From positions 3,651,501-3,715,500 of the forward strand of contig NZ_CP047146.1 in NCBI RefSeq assembly GCF_009834125.1: a stretch of DNA of 64,000 nt. The letters run 5' to 3'. This document shows, one piece after another, positions 32,592 through 41,518 of the stretch; position 1 is the first letter of the stretch, and each line of letters begins with the position of its first letter. Below the pieces are notes generated by a model. The model ran no database searches. It had not been told where the DNA came from and was given only the letters and a program-made list of their open reading frames with translations. The translations under genes and the position numbers were made by a program. The DNA comes from Streptomyces sp. GS7 (GTDB taxonomy: Bacteria; Actinomycetota; Actinomycetes; Streptomycetales; Streptomycetaceae).

Positions 32592-32936
32592 GTGGCGCGG
32601 GGCGGGATGACGGCGACAGGAAGCATGAACCTGCGTGTCGGGGCGGCCGTGGCGGAGATCGAGGGCCTGTGCGCGGCGTTGCGCGGTGCGCGCAACGAGC
32701 GTCACCGAGAGCGCATCCTGGCCGACCTCGCCCAGGCCGGCCGGCGTCTGACCGCTCTGGCACTCGCACAGCGGGGCACGCCGGCAAGCGTCCGGCCGCG
32801 GTCGCGCTGGGAGCGGCGGCGCCTGCTGGCAGCCCGCGGTGCGGACCTGGTGGCGGCGTTCGCCACGGGCGACGGCCGGGGGCGCGTCCGCCGCAGGGGC
32901 GGCGCCGAGGACGGCGCGGAGTCTCCGCGCTCCTGA
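32592..32936 (+). CDS. Hypothetical small helical basic protein
   Basis: A 114-residue protein starting at GTG 32592, with AGGAGG six bases upstream, a strong reason to call it real. It is Arg/Ala-rich and predicted helical (VAEIEGLCAALRGARNERHR ... ILADLAQAGRRLTALALAQR), with a basic tail. I do not recognise a family. An ATG five codons later is the alternative start. The OYE remnant lies upstream on the other strand and the hydrolase gene downstream is convergent. Confidence 0.6.
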   Translation: MARGGMTATGSMNLRVGAAVAEIEGLCAALRGARNERHRERILADLAQAGRRLTALALAQRGTPASVRPRSRWERRRLLAARGADLVAAFATGDGRGRVRRRGGAEDGAESPRS

Positions 32937-33062
32937 GGGGCCGGCGGCGGGTCCGCCGCTCGCGGCCGTGAGAGTGCAGCGGACCGTCTGGGGAGGGGTG
33001 GGCGCGGTGGCGCCGCGTCGTGTGCGGTGGCGCCGACGACGCGGCACGGTCCCCGCCCGCGT

Positions 33063-33980
33063 TCAGTCGACGGATTCCAGGAAGTCCAGCATCCGGTCGT
33101 TGGCCATGTCGGCGTGGTCGATCTGCGGCCCGTGGCCGGTGCCGGAGAGGATCTCGGCGCGGGCGCCGGGCACCAGGGACGGTACGCGTGCCAACTGCCG
33201 CTTCGGGTGGACGAGCAGGCTCCGCTTGCCCATCAGCAGGTAGAGCGGGGTGCGGATGGTGCGCATCTCGTCGTCGGTCAGCGGGAGCGGCGCCGGCCGG
33301 CGGATGCGGAACGCGCGGACGCCGAGCCGGATCATCCTGCGCAACTCCGGTACGACGAGGACCGGTTGGTCCAGCCAGACGGCCAGGTGCCGGCGCAGCG
33401 GCTTCGGGGCGAAGGTCGCGAACAGGCTGACGAAGATCCAGACGAAGAACCGGAGTCCCACCTTCTCCAGGCCGCCGGGGTCGAGCAGGGTCGCCGAGGC
33501 CAGTCTGCCGGGGCGTCGGTGCGCCTGGTTCAGGGTGAGCCAGCCGCCGTAGGAGGACCCGATGAGGTGGACCCGGTCGAGCCCGAGGGCGGCGAGTGCC
33601 TCGTCCATCCACTGCGCGGCGAGTTCGGGGCGGTGTATCGGCTCGCGTTGAACGCTGCGCCCGGCATCGCCGGGGGTGTCGAGCGCGTAGACCGTGCGCC
33701 GTGCGCTGAGGGCGGCGACATTCGGGTACCACATCGACGAGTTGGAGCCCGCGCCGTGGATGAGCACCACCGGGGTCCGGGAGGCGTTTCCGGGCTCGGT
33801 GGGGCCGTACTCGTAGACGTGCGTGGTCCCGAAGCGGGTTTCCACGTCCCGCTCCGCGCGCGGAGCGGGACCGAGTGCGTAGACCGCGTCGCAGGCGCTG
33901 AAGTACTGGTCGCGCAGGGTCTCGTTCACATAGCGGCCGACGTCGGCCGGGCCGCGCTCGCGGGTCATCGTCTCGGGCAC
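33063..33980 (-). CDS. Alpha/beta hydrolase under TetR control
   Basis: A 305-residue hydrolase. VVLIHGAGSNSSMWYPNV (oxyanion loop), LIGSSYGGWLTLNQ (nucleophile Ser in GSSYGG), DDEMRTIRTPLYLLMG, and the late His in GTGHGPQIDHAD complete the triad region. I start at GTG 33980 because GGAGG lies 8 bases upstream; the earlier ATG at 34028 lies inside the operator and lacks a ribosome site. It is divergent from a TetR gene with a 38-bp operator between, so it is very likely repressed by that protein and induced by a hydrophobic ester or ketone. Confidence 0.85.
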   Translation of the reverse strand: MPETMTRERGPADVGRYVNETLRDQYFSACDAVYALGPAPRAERDVETRFGTTHVYEYGPTEPGNASRTPVVLIHGAGSNSSMWYPNVAALSARRTVYALDTPGDAGRSVQREPIHRPELAAQWMDEALAALGLDRVHLIGSSYGGWLTLNQAHRRPGRLASATLLDPGGLEKVGLRFFVWIFVSLFATFAPKPLRRHLAVWLDQPVLVVPELRRMIRLGVRAFRIRRPAPLPLTDDEMRTIRTPLYLLMGKRSLLVHPKRQLARVPSLVPGARAEILSGTGHGPQIDHADMANDRMLDFLESVD

Positions 33981-34011
33981 GCGTGACACCTCCGGGGAGA
34001 TTCCGTCTTTG

Positions 34012-34049
34012 TGATACGACCGTACCATGATGGTGGTACCGGCGTATCA
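34012..34049. promoter_or_regulatory. Large inverted-repeat operator between hydrolase and TetR genes
   Basis: TGATACGACCGTACCA and TGGTACCGGCGTATCA form 16-base arms matching at 14 positions around a 6-base centre. The site lies 32 bases before the hydrolase start and about 70 bases before the TetR start. The size suits two TetR dimers or one large footprint. Confidence 0.75.
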
Positions 34050-34118
34050 TGAAGACGTGCGGGTATCGCCGGGCCGACGGGCCGACTGGCCGGAAGAACA
34101 AGGGTGGAGACGCGGCTG

Positions 34119-34763
34119 ATGCCGAAGCGTGTGGACCATGAGGAACGACGTACCGAGATCGCCGAGGCGCTCGTCCGGGTCGCCGGGCGACGCGGGCTGC
34201 ACGGTGTCGGGATGCGCGACGTGGCCGCCGAGGCGGGCGTCTCCCTCCGGCTGGTGCAGTACTACTTCCAAACCAAGGAGAAGCTGCTCCTGTACGGACT
34301 GGAGCATCTGGCCGCCGGGTTCGGAGCCCGCACCGCCGCCCGGGTCCGGGCCGCCGGGGACGATCCCGGCCCGCGTGCGGTGATCGAGGCGCTGCTGCTG
34401 GAGTCGCTGCCCACCGACGAGGAGAGCCGGACCTTCCACCTCGTCTACACCTCGTACGCGGTGCTGTCCGTCACGGACGAGGCGCTCGCCGCCCAGCCCT
34501 TCATCGCGAACCCCGATGCCGCCGAGGACGCCCTGGCCGGCCTCCTCCGGCAGGCGCAGGAGGCCCGGCTCATCGCGTCCGACATCGACACGCGTACGGA
34601 GGCGATCGGCCTGCTCGCCCTCTCGGCCGGGTTGGGCACCGGCATCCTGGTCGGCCAGCGCAGCCCGGAGTCCGCGGTCGCGGTGCTGCGGCACCATCTG
34701 GACCGGATTTTCCGCGACGGCGATATTCGGTCAGATGCCGTCGCCGAGGGCGGAACCGGCTGA
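34119..34763 (+). CDS. TetR-family transcriptional regulator
   Basis: A 214-residue repressor. The HTH spans about residues 8-52 (HEERRTEIAEALVRVAGRRG, then MRDVAAEAGVSLRLVQYYF and QTKEKLL), with an all-helical ligand domain following. I take ATG 34119, with GGAG 9 bases upstream; GTG 34104 is possible. It probably binds the inverted repeat at 34012-34049, controlling itself and the divergent hydrolase. Confidence 0.88.
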   Translation: MPKRVDHEERRTEIAEALVRVAGRRGLHGVGMRDVAAEAGVSLRLVQYYFQTKEKLLLYGLEHLAAGFGARTAARVRAAGDDPGPRAVIEALLLESLPTDEESRTFHLVYTSYAVLSVTDEALAAQPFIANPDAAEDALAGLLRQAQEARLIASDIDTRTEAIGLLALSAGLGTGILVGQRSPESAVAVLRHHLDRIFRDGDIRSDAVAEGGTG

Positions 34764-35106
34764 CCCGCGGTTCGCGTGGGCCATCGCGTGGGGCCGTCTT
34801 CCCGCGCGGACTCTTCGTCATCGAACGGTTCCCGGAAAGCGAATGTCCCGGTATTCCGGGTTGGCTGCCATATCGGTGTGCAGAAGGATCGACATCCAGG
34901 CAACGCCCGCTGCTCGTGGGGTGTTTGCTGCCGCTGTCGTCAACCGCCGCCGGTGCCGGACGAGTTGGCAGGTGCACGTCTTCGTGCCCGACGTGCGGCC
35001 GAAGTGGCCGCTGCGCGCCGACCGCCCGAATCGGCCGGATCCGAGCCGGTATGATCTCCCGCACCCGCACCCGCACGCTCGTGCCGGCCGGCCGAGAAAG
35101 GGAGTC
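34764..35106. other. Intergenic stretch without a supported gene
   Basis: About 340 bases. A minus-strand frame ending PEYRDIRFPGTVR at about 34818-34870 looks mildly protein-like, but no start or family is apparent. A repeated GCACCC (CCGCACCCGCACCCGCAC) occurs at 35058-35076. Confidence 0.45.
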
Positions 35107-35445
35107 ATGTCTCCGGAAGAGATCGTCGACGGCCAGCTCGCCGCCTACAACGCGGGTGACCTCGAAAAGTTCCTGACCTACTACGTCGACGACGTACCGG
35201 TCCACGCCTTCCCCTCGGGCGACGTCCTCACCGACCGCTCGGGCCCGGCCTTCCGGGAGCGCTACCGCGCCCTCTTCGCCGCCAGCCCGGACCTGCACGC
35301 CGAACTCGTCTCGCGCGTCGTCCACGGCCGCATCGTCATCGACCAGGAGAAGGTCACCGGCTTCATGGGAGGCGAGGCCCGCGCCGCCGTGGCCCTCTAC
35401 GAAGTCGGCGAGGAACGCATCGAACGGGTGTGGTTCGCGGTCTGA
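35107..35445 (+). CDS. SnoaL/NTF2-like small protein
   Basis: A 112-residue protein. MSPEEIVDGQLAAYNAGDLE, FLTYYVDDVPVHAFPSGDVL and FRERYRALFAASPDLHAELV are typical of the SnoaL-like polyketide-cyclase/NTF2 superfamily, a cone-shaped ligand-binding fold. The role, isomerase or binding, is unknown. The ATG has AAAGGGAG upstream. It stands alone. Confidence 0.85.
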   Translation: MSPEEIVDGQLAAYNAGDLEKFLTYYVDDVPVHAFPSGDVLTDRSGPAFRERYRALFAASPDLHAELVSRVVHGRIVIDQEKVTGFMGGEARAAVALYEVGEERIERVWFAV

Positions 35446-35566
35446 CCCGGCCCTCTCACCGGTACCCGGCCGACGGCCGGACCGGAGCGACGACGCGGCC
35501 CCGTGACACCCGGTCCGACCGGTGGCCACGGAGCCGCGCCCATGTCACGGGCCCGGCCCCGAGCGC

Positions 35567-36361
35567 TCAGCCGCGCGGACGGAGGTGGACCTCCAGGCCG
35601 CTCGTGCCCGGCGCCTCCATGCCCGGTCGCAGCCGCATGTCGCGCCCGTAGTCGCCGCCGACCAGCGACCGGAACGGGACCGGCTCGTCCGTGAACAGCC
35701 CGGCGAGCCGCCGCCCGTACTCCCGCTTCGCCGCCGCGAACCGCTCCTCCGGTACGTCGATCGCCTCGTACACCGTGAACGGTTCCAGCGGCGCCATGCC
35801 GGTGAACCACAACAGGCCGTGCTGGAGCGGGAAGAGGACGTCCGGCAGCGCGCCGTGGATGCCCCGTTCGCGGAACGCCGACTCGCGGGCACCGATCGTC
35901 ACCGACAGCAGCGCGCGCCGCCCCGCCAGCGCGCCCTCGCTGTAGGGCGGGGGAACCGACGGGCCGTGCGCGAACTCGAAGGTGAACACCCGGTCGATCC
36001 AGCCCTTCAGGAGCGCGGGCACCGAGAACCACCACATCGGGAACTGCAGGATCACCGCGTCCGACCAGCGCACCTTCTCCTGCTCCGCCGCGATGTCCGG
36101 CGCGAGCCGCCCCGCCAGCGTGGCCTGCCCCGAGACGGCCAGCACATCCAGCCGCCGGTCCACGGCGTGGTCCGGGAAGTCGTCGGCGTCCACCCCAGCC
36201 TTCCACTTCATCGCGTAGAGGTCGGACACCCGCACCTCGTGCCCTGCCGCGCGCAGTTCGCCGACCGCGAAACCGGTCAGCGCGGCATTGAGCGAATCGG
36301 GCTCCGGGTGGGCGGTGACAATCAGGATCTTCTTCCGCTGCTGCGGTGTTGCCTCGGTCAT
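35567..36361 (-). CDS. NAD(P)H dehydrogenase (quinone), flavodoxin-like
   Basis: A 264-residue protein. KILIVTAHPEPDSLNAALTG is the FMN phosphate-binding start, LQFPMWWFSVPALLKGWIDR the family signature, and GPSVPPPYSEGALAGRRALL the region near the active site. Relatives (NQO1/MdaB type) reduce quinones by two electrons. It starts at ATG 36361, 97 bases from a divergent XRE regulator, which may control it; redox genes beside regulators of this type are common in Streptomyces. Confidence 0.9.
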   Translation of the reverse strand: MTEATPQQRKKILIVTAHPEPDSLNAALTGFAVGELRAAGHEVRVSDLYAMKWKAGVDADDFPDHAVDRRLDVLAVSGQATLAGRLAPDIAAEQEKVRWSDAVILQFPMWWFSVPALLKGWIDRVFTFEFAHGPSVPPPYSEGALAGRRALLSVTIGARESAFRERGIHGALPDVLFPLQHGLLWFTGMAPLEPFTVYEAIDVPEERFAAAKREYGRRLAGLFTDEPVPFRSLVGGDYGRDMRLRPGMEAPGTSGLEVHLRPRG

Positions 36362-36458
36362 GCCGCTACGTTCTCCCGGGCGCGACGCGGCAGCCAGTAC
36401 CCTCTTCGACCCGCGGAACCGGAATCCTGGTACTGCGAGGGCCACCCATACTGGACCG

Positions 36459-37439
36459 ATGGACAGCGTGGACGCGGACCGCAGTGAGCACCCCGACGGC
36501 GTCGGCAACCGCCCGGCGGACACCGGCCGGATCGACGGCAGCGGCCGACTCGACCGGATCGACGGGGCGGGCGACACCCACCGGGCGCTCGGCGGCTTTC
36601 TGCGTGCCCGACGGGGGCGCGTCGCACCGGAGCACGTCGGGATCGCCGGCGGCCGCCGGCGGCGGGTGCGCGGGCTGCGCCGCGAGGAGTTGGCACAGCT
36701 CGCCGGCATCAGCGTCGACTACTACGTACGCCTCGAACAGGGCCGGGCCACCCAGCCGTCCCCCGAGGTGCTGGACGCACTGGCCCGGGCGCTCGGCCTC
36801 GACGCGGCGGAGCGCGGGCACCTGGCCACCCTGGCCGGCACCCGGCGCGGCCCCGTGCCCACCACCCGGGTCAGCCCCCTGCTCCGGCGGATGCTGGAGG
36901 GCCTGGCCGCCTTCCCGGCGTTCGCCACGGACCACCGCCTCGACGTGGTGGCCTGGAACCGCGCGGGCGCCGAACTGATCGGCGGCCTGGACGATCCGGT
37001 CCGCCGCGACCGGAACAACGCCCGGTTCCTCTTCCTCGACCCCGCCTCCCGGGACGTCCACCCCGAATGGGAGGACCGGGCGGCCGAGGCGGTGGGTCAG
37101 CTGCGCGTCGCCGCGGGACGCTACCCGGACGACGCGGAACTGGCCGCCCTCATCACCGAACTCTCCGCACACAGCGGGGAGTTCCGGCGGGTCTGGGCCT
37201 CGGGCGAGGTCGTGATGTGCGCGGCGGGCCGCAAACGGCTGCGGCACCCGGTGGCCGGACCGCTCACCCTCGACTACGAGACCCTGCACGTACCGGCCGC
37301 ACCTGGTGAGACGGGCCTGGTGGTGCATGTCTTCAGTGCCGAGGAGGGCAGCGAGGCAGCCGCCGCCCTCACCCGCCTCGCGACGGCGGCACGGCCGGTC
37401 GAGTCGCCGCGGCCGGTCGAGTCGCCGCGGCCGGGCTGA
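36459..37439 (+). CDS. XRE-family regulator with MmyB-like ligand domain
   Basis: A 326-residue regulator. Residues about 45-110 hold the HTH with the group's typical RRRVRGLRREELAQLAGISV and YYVRLEQGRATQPS. Residues 125-310 are the MmyB-like domain (MLEGLAAFPAFATDHRLDVV, WNRAGAELIGG, LTLDYETLHVPAAPGE). The extreme C-terminus contains a doubled RPVESP from an 18-bp repeat. The start ATG has no ribosome site; CATACT 6 bases upstream suggests leaderless translation. It is divergent from the quinone reductase, its likely target. Confidence 0.9.
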   Translation: MDSVDADRSEHPDGVGNRPADTGRIDGSGRLDRIDGAGDTHRALGGFLRARRGRVAPEHVGIAGGRRRRVRGLRREELAQLAGISVDYYVRLEQGRATQPSPEVLDALARALGLDAAERGHLATLAGTRRGPVPTTRVSPLLRRMLEGLAAFPAFATDHRLDVVAWNRAGAELIGGLDDPVRRDRNNARFLFLDPASRDVHPEWEDRAAEAVGQLRVAAGRYPDDAELAALITELSAHSGEFRRVWASGEVVMCAAGRKRLRHPVAGPLTLDYETLHVPAAPGETGLVVHVFSAEEGSEAAAALTRLATAARPVESPRPVESPRPG

Positions 37440-37612
37440 CGGCGAGGCCCCGCTCGACCGGTCCGATCTTCTGTGCGCGAACTGGTCGCGGACGCAGGGC
37501 AACCGGCGGGTAGCCTCGTGGTGCTGTGCCCCGGTCCGGGGGAGGTGCCCCGGACCGGTACGCACCTGCCGATCAGCCCCTTTGCGGCAACTGACCAGGA
37601 CGGCGGTATCCC

Positions 37613-38476
37613 ATGGCAGATCACGACCTGAGCGGCTTCGACCGCGAGCACTTCACGCACGACGGCGTCACCCGCCGGATTCTGCGGCGCGGCACGGGGC
37701 CCGCGGTGATCGTGCTGGCGGAGATCCCCGGCATCACGCCCAAGGTGCTGGCGTTCGCGGAGCGGGTGGCCGCGATCGGCTGCACGGCCGTGCTCCCGGT
37801 GCTCTTCGGCGTGCCCGGCCGCGATGCCGACCCTGCCAACGGCTGGCTGAAGAGCGGGCGTTATGTCGCCGCCTCGATGCGGAAGGTGTGCGTGAGCCGG
37901 GAGTTCACCGCGCTGGCCATCGGGAAGACCTCGCCCGTGGTGACCTGGCTGCGGGCCCTGGCCGCGGACGAGCACGAGCGGTGCGGCGGCCCCGGCGTCG
38001 GCGCCGTCGGCATGTGTTTCACCGGTGGCTTCGCCCTGGCCATGGCGACCGATGACCGGCTTCTGGCCCCCGTCCTGTCCCAGCCGTCCCTGCCGCTGCC
38101 CGTCACCAGGAGCCGCGCCGGTCGCATCGACATCTCCACCGAGGACCTCGCCGTCGTGCGGGGCCGCTGCGAGCGCGACGGGCTCCAGGTGATGGGACTG
38201 CGGTTCCGCGGGGACTGGTTCGTCCCGGGCGACCGGTTCGCGTTCCTGCGCCGCGAACTCGGTGATGCCTTCCTCGCCGTCGAACTGGACGACGCCACCG
38301 CGAACACCGCCGCCGCGGCGCCCCCGCACGCCGTTCTGACCGAGCACCTCGTCGACGAACCCGGCCAGCCGACCCGCGCGGCGTTGGACGGTGTGCTCGA
38401 CCTCTTCCGCACCCGCCTGCTCGGGCAGCCCCGCGACACGGCCGCGGACGCACCGGCCACCCCCGGCGGGGCTTGA
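37613..38476 (+). CDS. Dienelactone hydrolase family protein
   Basis: A 287-residue alpha/beta hydrolase. VIVLAEIPGITPKVLAFAER is the oxyanion-loop region with the family Glu, and VGAVGMCFTGGFALAMA has the catalytic Cys in place of Ser, as in dienelactone hydrolases. A late His (PPHAVLTEHLVDEPG region) may complete the triad. The family opens lactones in aromatic catabolism. Here no pathway partner is present. It starts at ATG 37613 after an unclear ribosome site. Confidence 0.85.
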   Translation: MADHDLSGFDREHFTHDGVTRRILRRGTGPAVIVLAEIPGITPKVLAFAERVAAIGCTAVLPVLFGVPGRDADPANGWLKSGRYVAASMRKVCVSREFTALAIGKTSPVVTWLRALAADEHERCGGPGVGAVGMCFTGGFALAMATDDRLLAPVLSQPSLPLPVTRSRAGRIDISTEDLAVVRGRCERDGLQVMGLRFRGDWFVPGDRFAFLRRELGDAFLAVELDDATANTAAAAPPHAVLTEHLVDEPGQPTRAALDGVLDLFRTRLLGQPRDTAADAPATPGGA

Positions 38477-38549
38477 AACGGCGGCCCGCCCCGCCGTTCT
38501 CCGACCCGTCGCGGACCTTCAGCCGCCCGGCAACACCGGGCGGCTGAAG
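38477..38549. terminator. Double hairpin between convergent genes
   Basis: AACGGCGG/CCGCCGTT (38477-38498), followed by a second 14-bp perfect stem CTTCAGCCGCCCGG/CCGGGCGGCTGAAG with a 5-base loop (38517-38549). They separate the dienelactone hydrolase from the convergent small secreted protein and likely end both transcripts. Confidence 0.75.
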
Positions 38550-38580
38550 GCATCTTGGGGCTCAGTCGCGCGGCTTCGCC

Positions 38581-38952
38581 TCAGGGCCGGTCGAGGGTGA
38601 CCGAGTTGACAGGTGTCAGGTCGGCCCAGACGCCGTTCTGCGCCGCCATGTCGTAGTTGCAGCCGGCGCCGCCGTACCCCGTGCACAGGTGCGCATGGGC
38701 GCCCTCCGACTGGTTGTTCAGGACCCAGTGCCAGCCGTACTTGTTGGACAGATCGTGCGCCCCGTAGCTCCAGAAGACGTCGGTCGGAGTGGCGGCGGGG
38801 TCCTGGCCCTGCGGATAGATGCAGACCGCACCATAGGGGCAGCCGGCCCACGGGTCGCCGGCCGCGGTCGCGTTGGCCGTGCCCGCCGCCACCGCGGTCA
38901 GCGTCAGGCCCGCGATCGCGATCGCGGCGGCGCTGCGGATCGTCTTGCGCAT
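38581..38952 (-). CDS. Small secreted cysteine-containing protein (I36 inhibitor-like)
   Basis: A 123-residue protein. A signal peptide (MRKTIRSAAAIAIAGLTLTA ... GTANA) is followed by a mature domain of about 90 residues with four Cys (GCPYGAVCIYPQG and HLCTGYGGAGCNYD), suggesting two disulfides, and Trp/Tyr-rich strands. The pattern CPxGxVCxY resembles the beta/gamma-crystallin-like peptidase inhibitor I36 family of Streptomyces. Inhibition is inferred only. The ATG at 38952 has GGGAGGGAG upstream, a strong site. Confidence 0.75.
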   Translation of the reverse strand: MRKTIRSAAAIAIAGLTLTAVAAGTANATAAGDPWAGCPYGAVCIYPQGQDPAATPTDVFWSYGAHDLSNKYGWHWVLNNQSEGAHAHLCTGYGGAGCNYDMAAQNGVWADLTPVNSVTLDRP

Positions 38953-39130
38953 GGATGTCTCCCTCCCCGGATGACTGGCGTCGCCAGCCGCAGGCATCGT
39001 AGGAGGGGACGAAACCGTTCCGCTGCGTAATTCCCGTCATAAAGGCACCGATATCGGCCTTGCGATCATGAACGTCGCAGAACGGAACAGCGTGGGGCGG
39101 CCGCGGCCCGGCGCCTGCCGGGGGCCTGCT

Positions 39131-40180
39131 TCAGACGGCGGACCTGGAGTCGGCCGTGCGCCGCCGGAGCGCCGGTGTGGTGAGCGACGGCGGGGCCCAG
39201 ACGCCGTCCGGGGGATAGACGTCGGTTCCGGGCGGCACGATGCCGTCGATCCGGTCGAGGACGTCGTCGTCCAGCACCACGGAAGTGCCCTTGAGCGTGC
39301 TGCGCAGTTGCTCCATCGTGCGCGGGCCGATGATCACCGACGTGACGGCCGGATGCACGAGGGGGAAGGCGATGGCCAACTCCGGCAGCGAGCATCCCAC
39401 TTCCTCGGCCACCGCCACGAGCTGCTCGACGACCTCCAGCTTCGCGGCGGTGAGCGGCGCCGACGGATCGAAGCGGTTCGGGTGCAGAGTGGGGCGTCCG
39501 CTGCTCAGATCGAGAGCCCGGCCCTTGCGGTAGCGCCCGGTCAGGAACCCCGAACCCAGCGGGCTCCAGGTCAGCACGCCCATTCCCAGGCGCTGCGCCA
39601 CCGGCAGCACATGCCTCTCGACGCCGCGGGCCAGCAGCGAGTAGGGCGGCTGCTCGGTGCGGAACCGCTGGAGCCCGCGGCGGTCGGCCACGTGGTACGC
39701 CTCGACGATCTCGTCCGCAGGGAACGTGGAGCACCCGAACGCTCTGATCTTGCCCTGGCGTACGAGATCGGTCAGGGCGGAGAGCGTCTCCTCGATGTCC
39801 GTCGTGTGGTCCGGCCGGTGCACTTGGTACAGGTCGATCCAGTCCGTTCCCAGCCGACGCAGGCTGTCCTCCACCTCCCGGACGATCCAGCGCCGCGAGT
39901 TGCCGCCCCGGTTGGGGCCGTCCCCCATGGGGAAGTGGACCTTGCTGGCGAGTACCACGTCGTCGCGACGGCCCTTCAGCGCCTTGCCGACGATCGTCTC
40001 CGACTCGCCGGCCGAGTACATGTCGGCGGTGTCGACGAAGTTGATCCCCTCGTCCAGCGCGGCGTGGATGATCCGGACGCACTCGCCGTGGTCGGCATTG
40101 CCGACGAAGCCGAACATCATGGTGCCGAGGCAGTAGGGGCTGACCTCGATGCCGGTTCCGCCGAGAACGCGGTGGCGCAT
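39131..40180 (-). CDS. Aldo/keto reductase
   Basis: A 349-residue NADPH-dependent reductase. The catalytic tetrad is recognisable as Asp and Tyr in GINFVDTADMYSAGESE, Lys in VVLASKVHFP and His in LYQVHRPDH. The C-terminal phosphate-binding part is TSVIIGPRTMEQLRSTL. It resembles the YajO/Gpr-like class acting on aldehydes and ketones. It starts at the canonical MRHRVLGGTGIEVSPYCLG. It is followed on the same strand by the small secreted protein but 178 bases away. Confidence 0.9.
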   Translation of the reverse strand: MRHRVLGGTGIEVSPYCLGTMMFGFVGNADHGECVRIIHAALDEGINFVDTADMYSAGESETIVGKALKGRRDDVVLASKVHFPMGDGPNRGGNSRRWIVREVEDSLRRLGTDWIDLYQVHRPDHTTDIEETLSALTDLVRQGKIRAFGCSTFPADEIVEAYHVADRRGLQRFRTEQPPYSLLARGVERHVLPVAQRLGMGVLTWSPLGSGFLTGRYRKGRALDLSSGRPTLHPNRFDPSAPLTAAKLEVVEQLVAVAEEVGCSLPELAIAFPLVHPAVTSVIIGPRTMEQLRSTLKGTSVVLDDDVLDRIDGIVPPGTDVYPPDGVWAPPSLTTPALRRRTADSRSAV

Positions 40181-40327
40181 GAACTCTCCTTGGACGTCGT
40201 CACGTTGGGTGTCTCGACCTTACGACCTGGAGTCCGTTCTAGGGCAAGCACCGACCGCGGACCCCTTTCGCAGACCATCGCGTGCGACGTGTTCGACGGC
40301 TCCGGCGGACAGACCGCGGAGATGCGA

Positions 40328-41518
40328 TCACGAGTCCGGCGGCTCGGTTGCCGGGTGGTGACGGAACCCGTCGGCATGGACGACCCGTTCGTGGCGGCGG
40401 CTGCGATGGGCGGTCGGGGTGCGGCGGAGCGCGATGAGGGCGGCGTCGTCGTCGAGACGTCCGCCGGCGTGGGCCAGCAGGTCGCTGCGGATGTGCTGCA
40501 GCAGGGAGGCGGGGCTGGCCTCGGTCCACTGGGAGACCCGTTGCTCGACCGGGTAGAAGCCCCCGTCGGCGTTGCGCGCTTCGATGACGCCGTCGGTGTA
40601 GAGCAGGAGGGTGTCGCCGGGTTCGAGGGAGAACACGTCGAGTGTGTAGTTCTCGATCCCCAGGCCGCCGACCCCCAGCGGCGGTGCGGGGTGCAGGCTC
40701 GGAACCGTGACGATGTGGCCGGGACTGAGCAGCAGCGGCGGGGGATGCCCGCAACTGGTCATCCGGGAGATCGGGTCGCCGTCGGGGATCTCCAGCAGCA
40801 GGGCGGTGGCGAAGCGCTCCCCGATCTCCTCGACCGGTTCGAAGTCGGCCAGGTAGCGGGTCACGCTCGTCTCCAGGGCGGTGGCGAGCGCGGGCAGCGA
40901 GGTGTGCTGGTGGGCGGCCTCGCGGAAGGCGCCGAGCAGCAGAGCGGCCTCACCGATGGCGCCGAGGCCCTTGCCCCGTACGTCGCCGATCATCACCCGC
41001 ACGCCGCTGTCGGTACGGGTGGCCGCATACAGGTCGCCGCCGATCTGGGCCTCGTCCTCCGCGGCCAGATACAGGCAGGCGATCTTCAGCGGCCCGATCT
41101 GCTCCGGCAGCGGCCACAACAGGACGTGCTGCGCGGCCTCGGCCACCGACCGGACCTGGGCCAGCTGGGTGGTGCGCTGCTCGCGCACGGCGGACAGGGC
41201 CACCAGCAGGCCCGTGAGCACCGCGAGGGTGGCGATCTGCATCAGGTGGTTCGCGGTGGTCAGCCCGTCGTGGAACACCGCGATGATCACCTGGGCGGTC
41301 AGCGCCAGTGCTCCGATGAACCCGGTCAGATAGGGACCGGCGAACCCCGCGGTGATCGCCGGGGCGATGACCAGCGCCGGTCCCAGGTGGATGTCCGGGG
41401 AACTGCGCAGGTCCACCACCATGATCACCGCGATGAGCAGAACCGACAGCCCCAGCAGCGTACGGCTCAGTGGCCGAGGCTGCCGCGGACCGGCACGGTG
41501 CGGCTGGGGAACCAACAC
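40328..41518 (-). CDS. Membrane PP2C-type (SpoIIE) protein phosphatase
   Basis: A 396-residue protein. The N-terminal 130 residues contain four to five hydrophobic segments (LLGLSVLLIAVIMVVDLR ... LMQIATLAVLTGLLVALSAV). The C-terminal SpoIIE domain shows EAQIGGDLYAATRTDSGVRV with a metal-binding Asp, IGDVRGKGLGA, TSCGHPPPLLL, LLLYTDGVIEARN and DDDAALIAL. Such phosphatases dephosphorylate anti-anti-sigma factors in actinomycete stress cascades. I start at GTG 41518 with GGAT just upstream; TTG 41515 is possible. No partner anti-sigma gene is in the window. Confidence 0.88.
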   Translation of the reverse strand: MLVPQPHRAGPRQPRPLSRTLLGLSVLLIAVIMVVDLRSSPDIHLGPALVIAPAITAGFAGPYLTGFIGALALTAQVIIAVFHDGLTTANHLMQIATLAVLTGLLVALSAVREQRTTQLAQVRSVAEAAQHVLLWPLPEQIGPLKIACLYLAAEDEAQIGGDLYAATRTDSGVRVMIGDVRGKGLGAIGEAALLLGAFREAAHQHTSLPALATALETSVTRYLADFEPVEEIGERFATALLLEIPDGDPISRMTSCGHPPPLLLSPGHIVTVPSLHPAPPLGVGGLGIENYTLDVFSLEPGDTLLLYTDGVIEARNADGGFYPVEQRVSQWTEASPASLLQHIRSDLLAHAGGRLDDDAALIALRRTPTAHRSRRHERVVHADGFRHHPATEPPDS

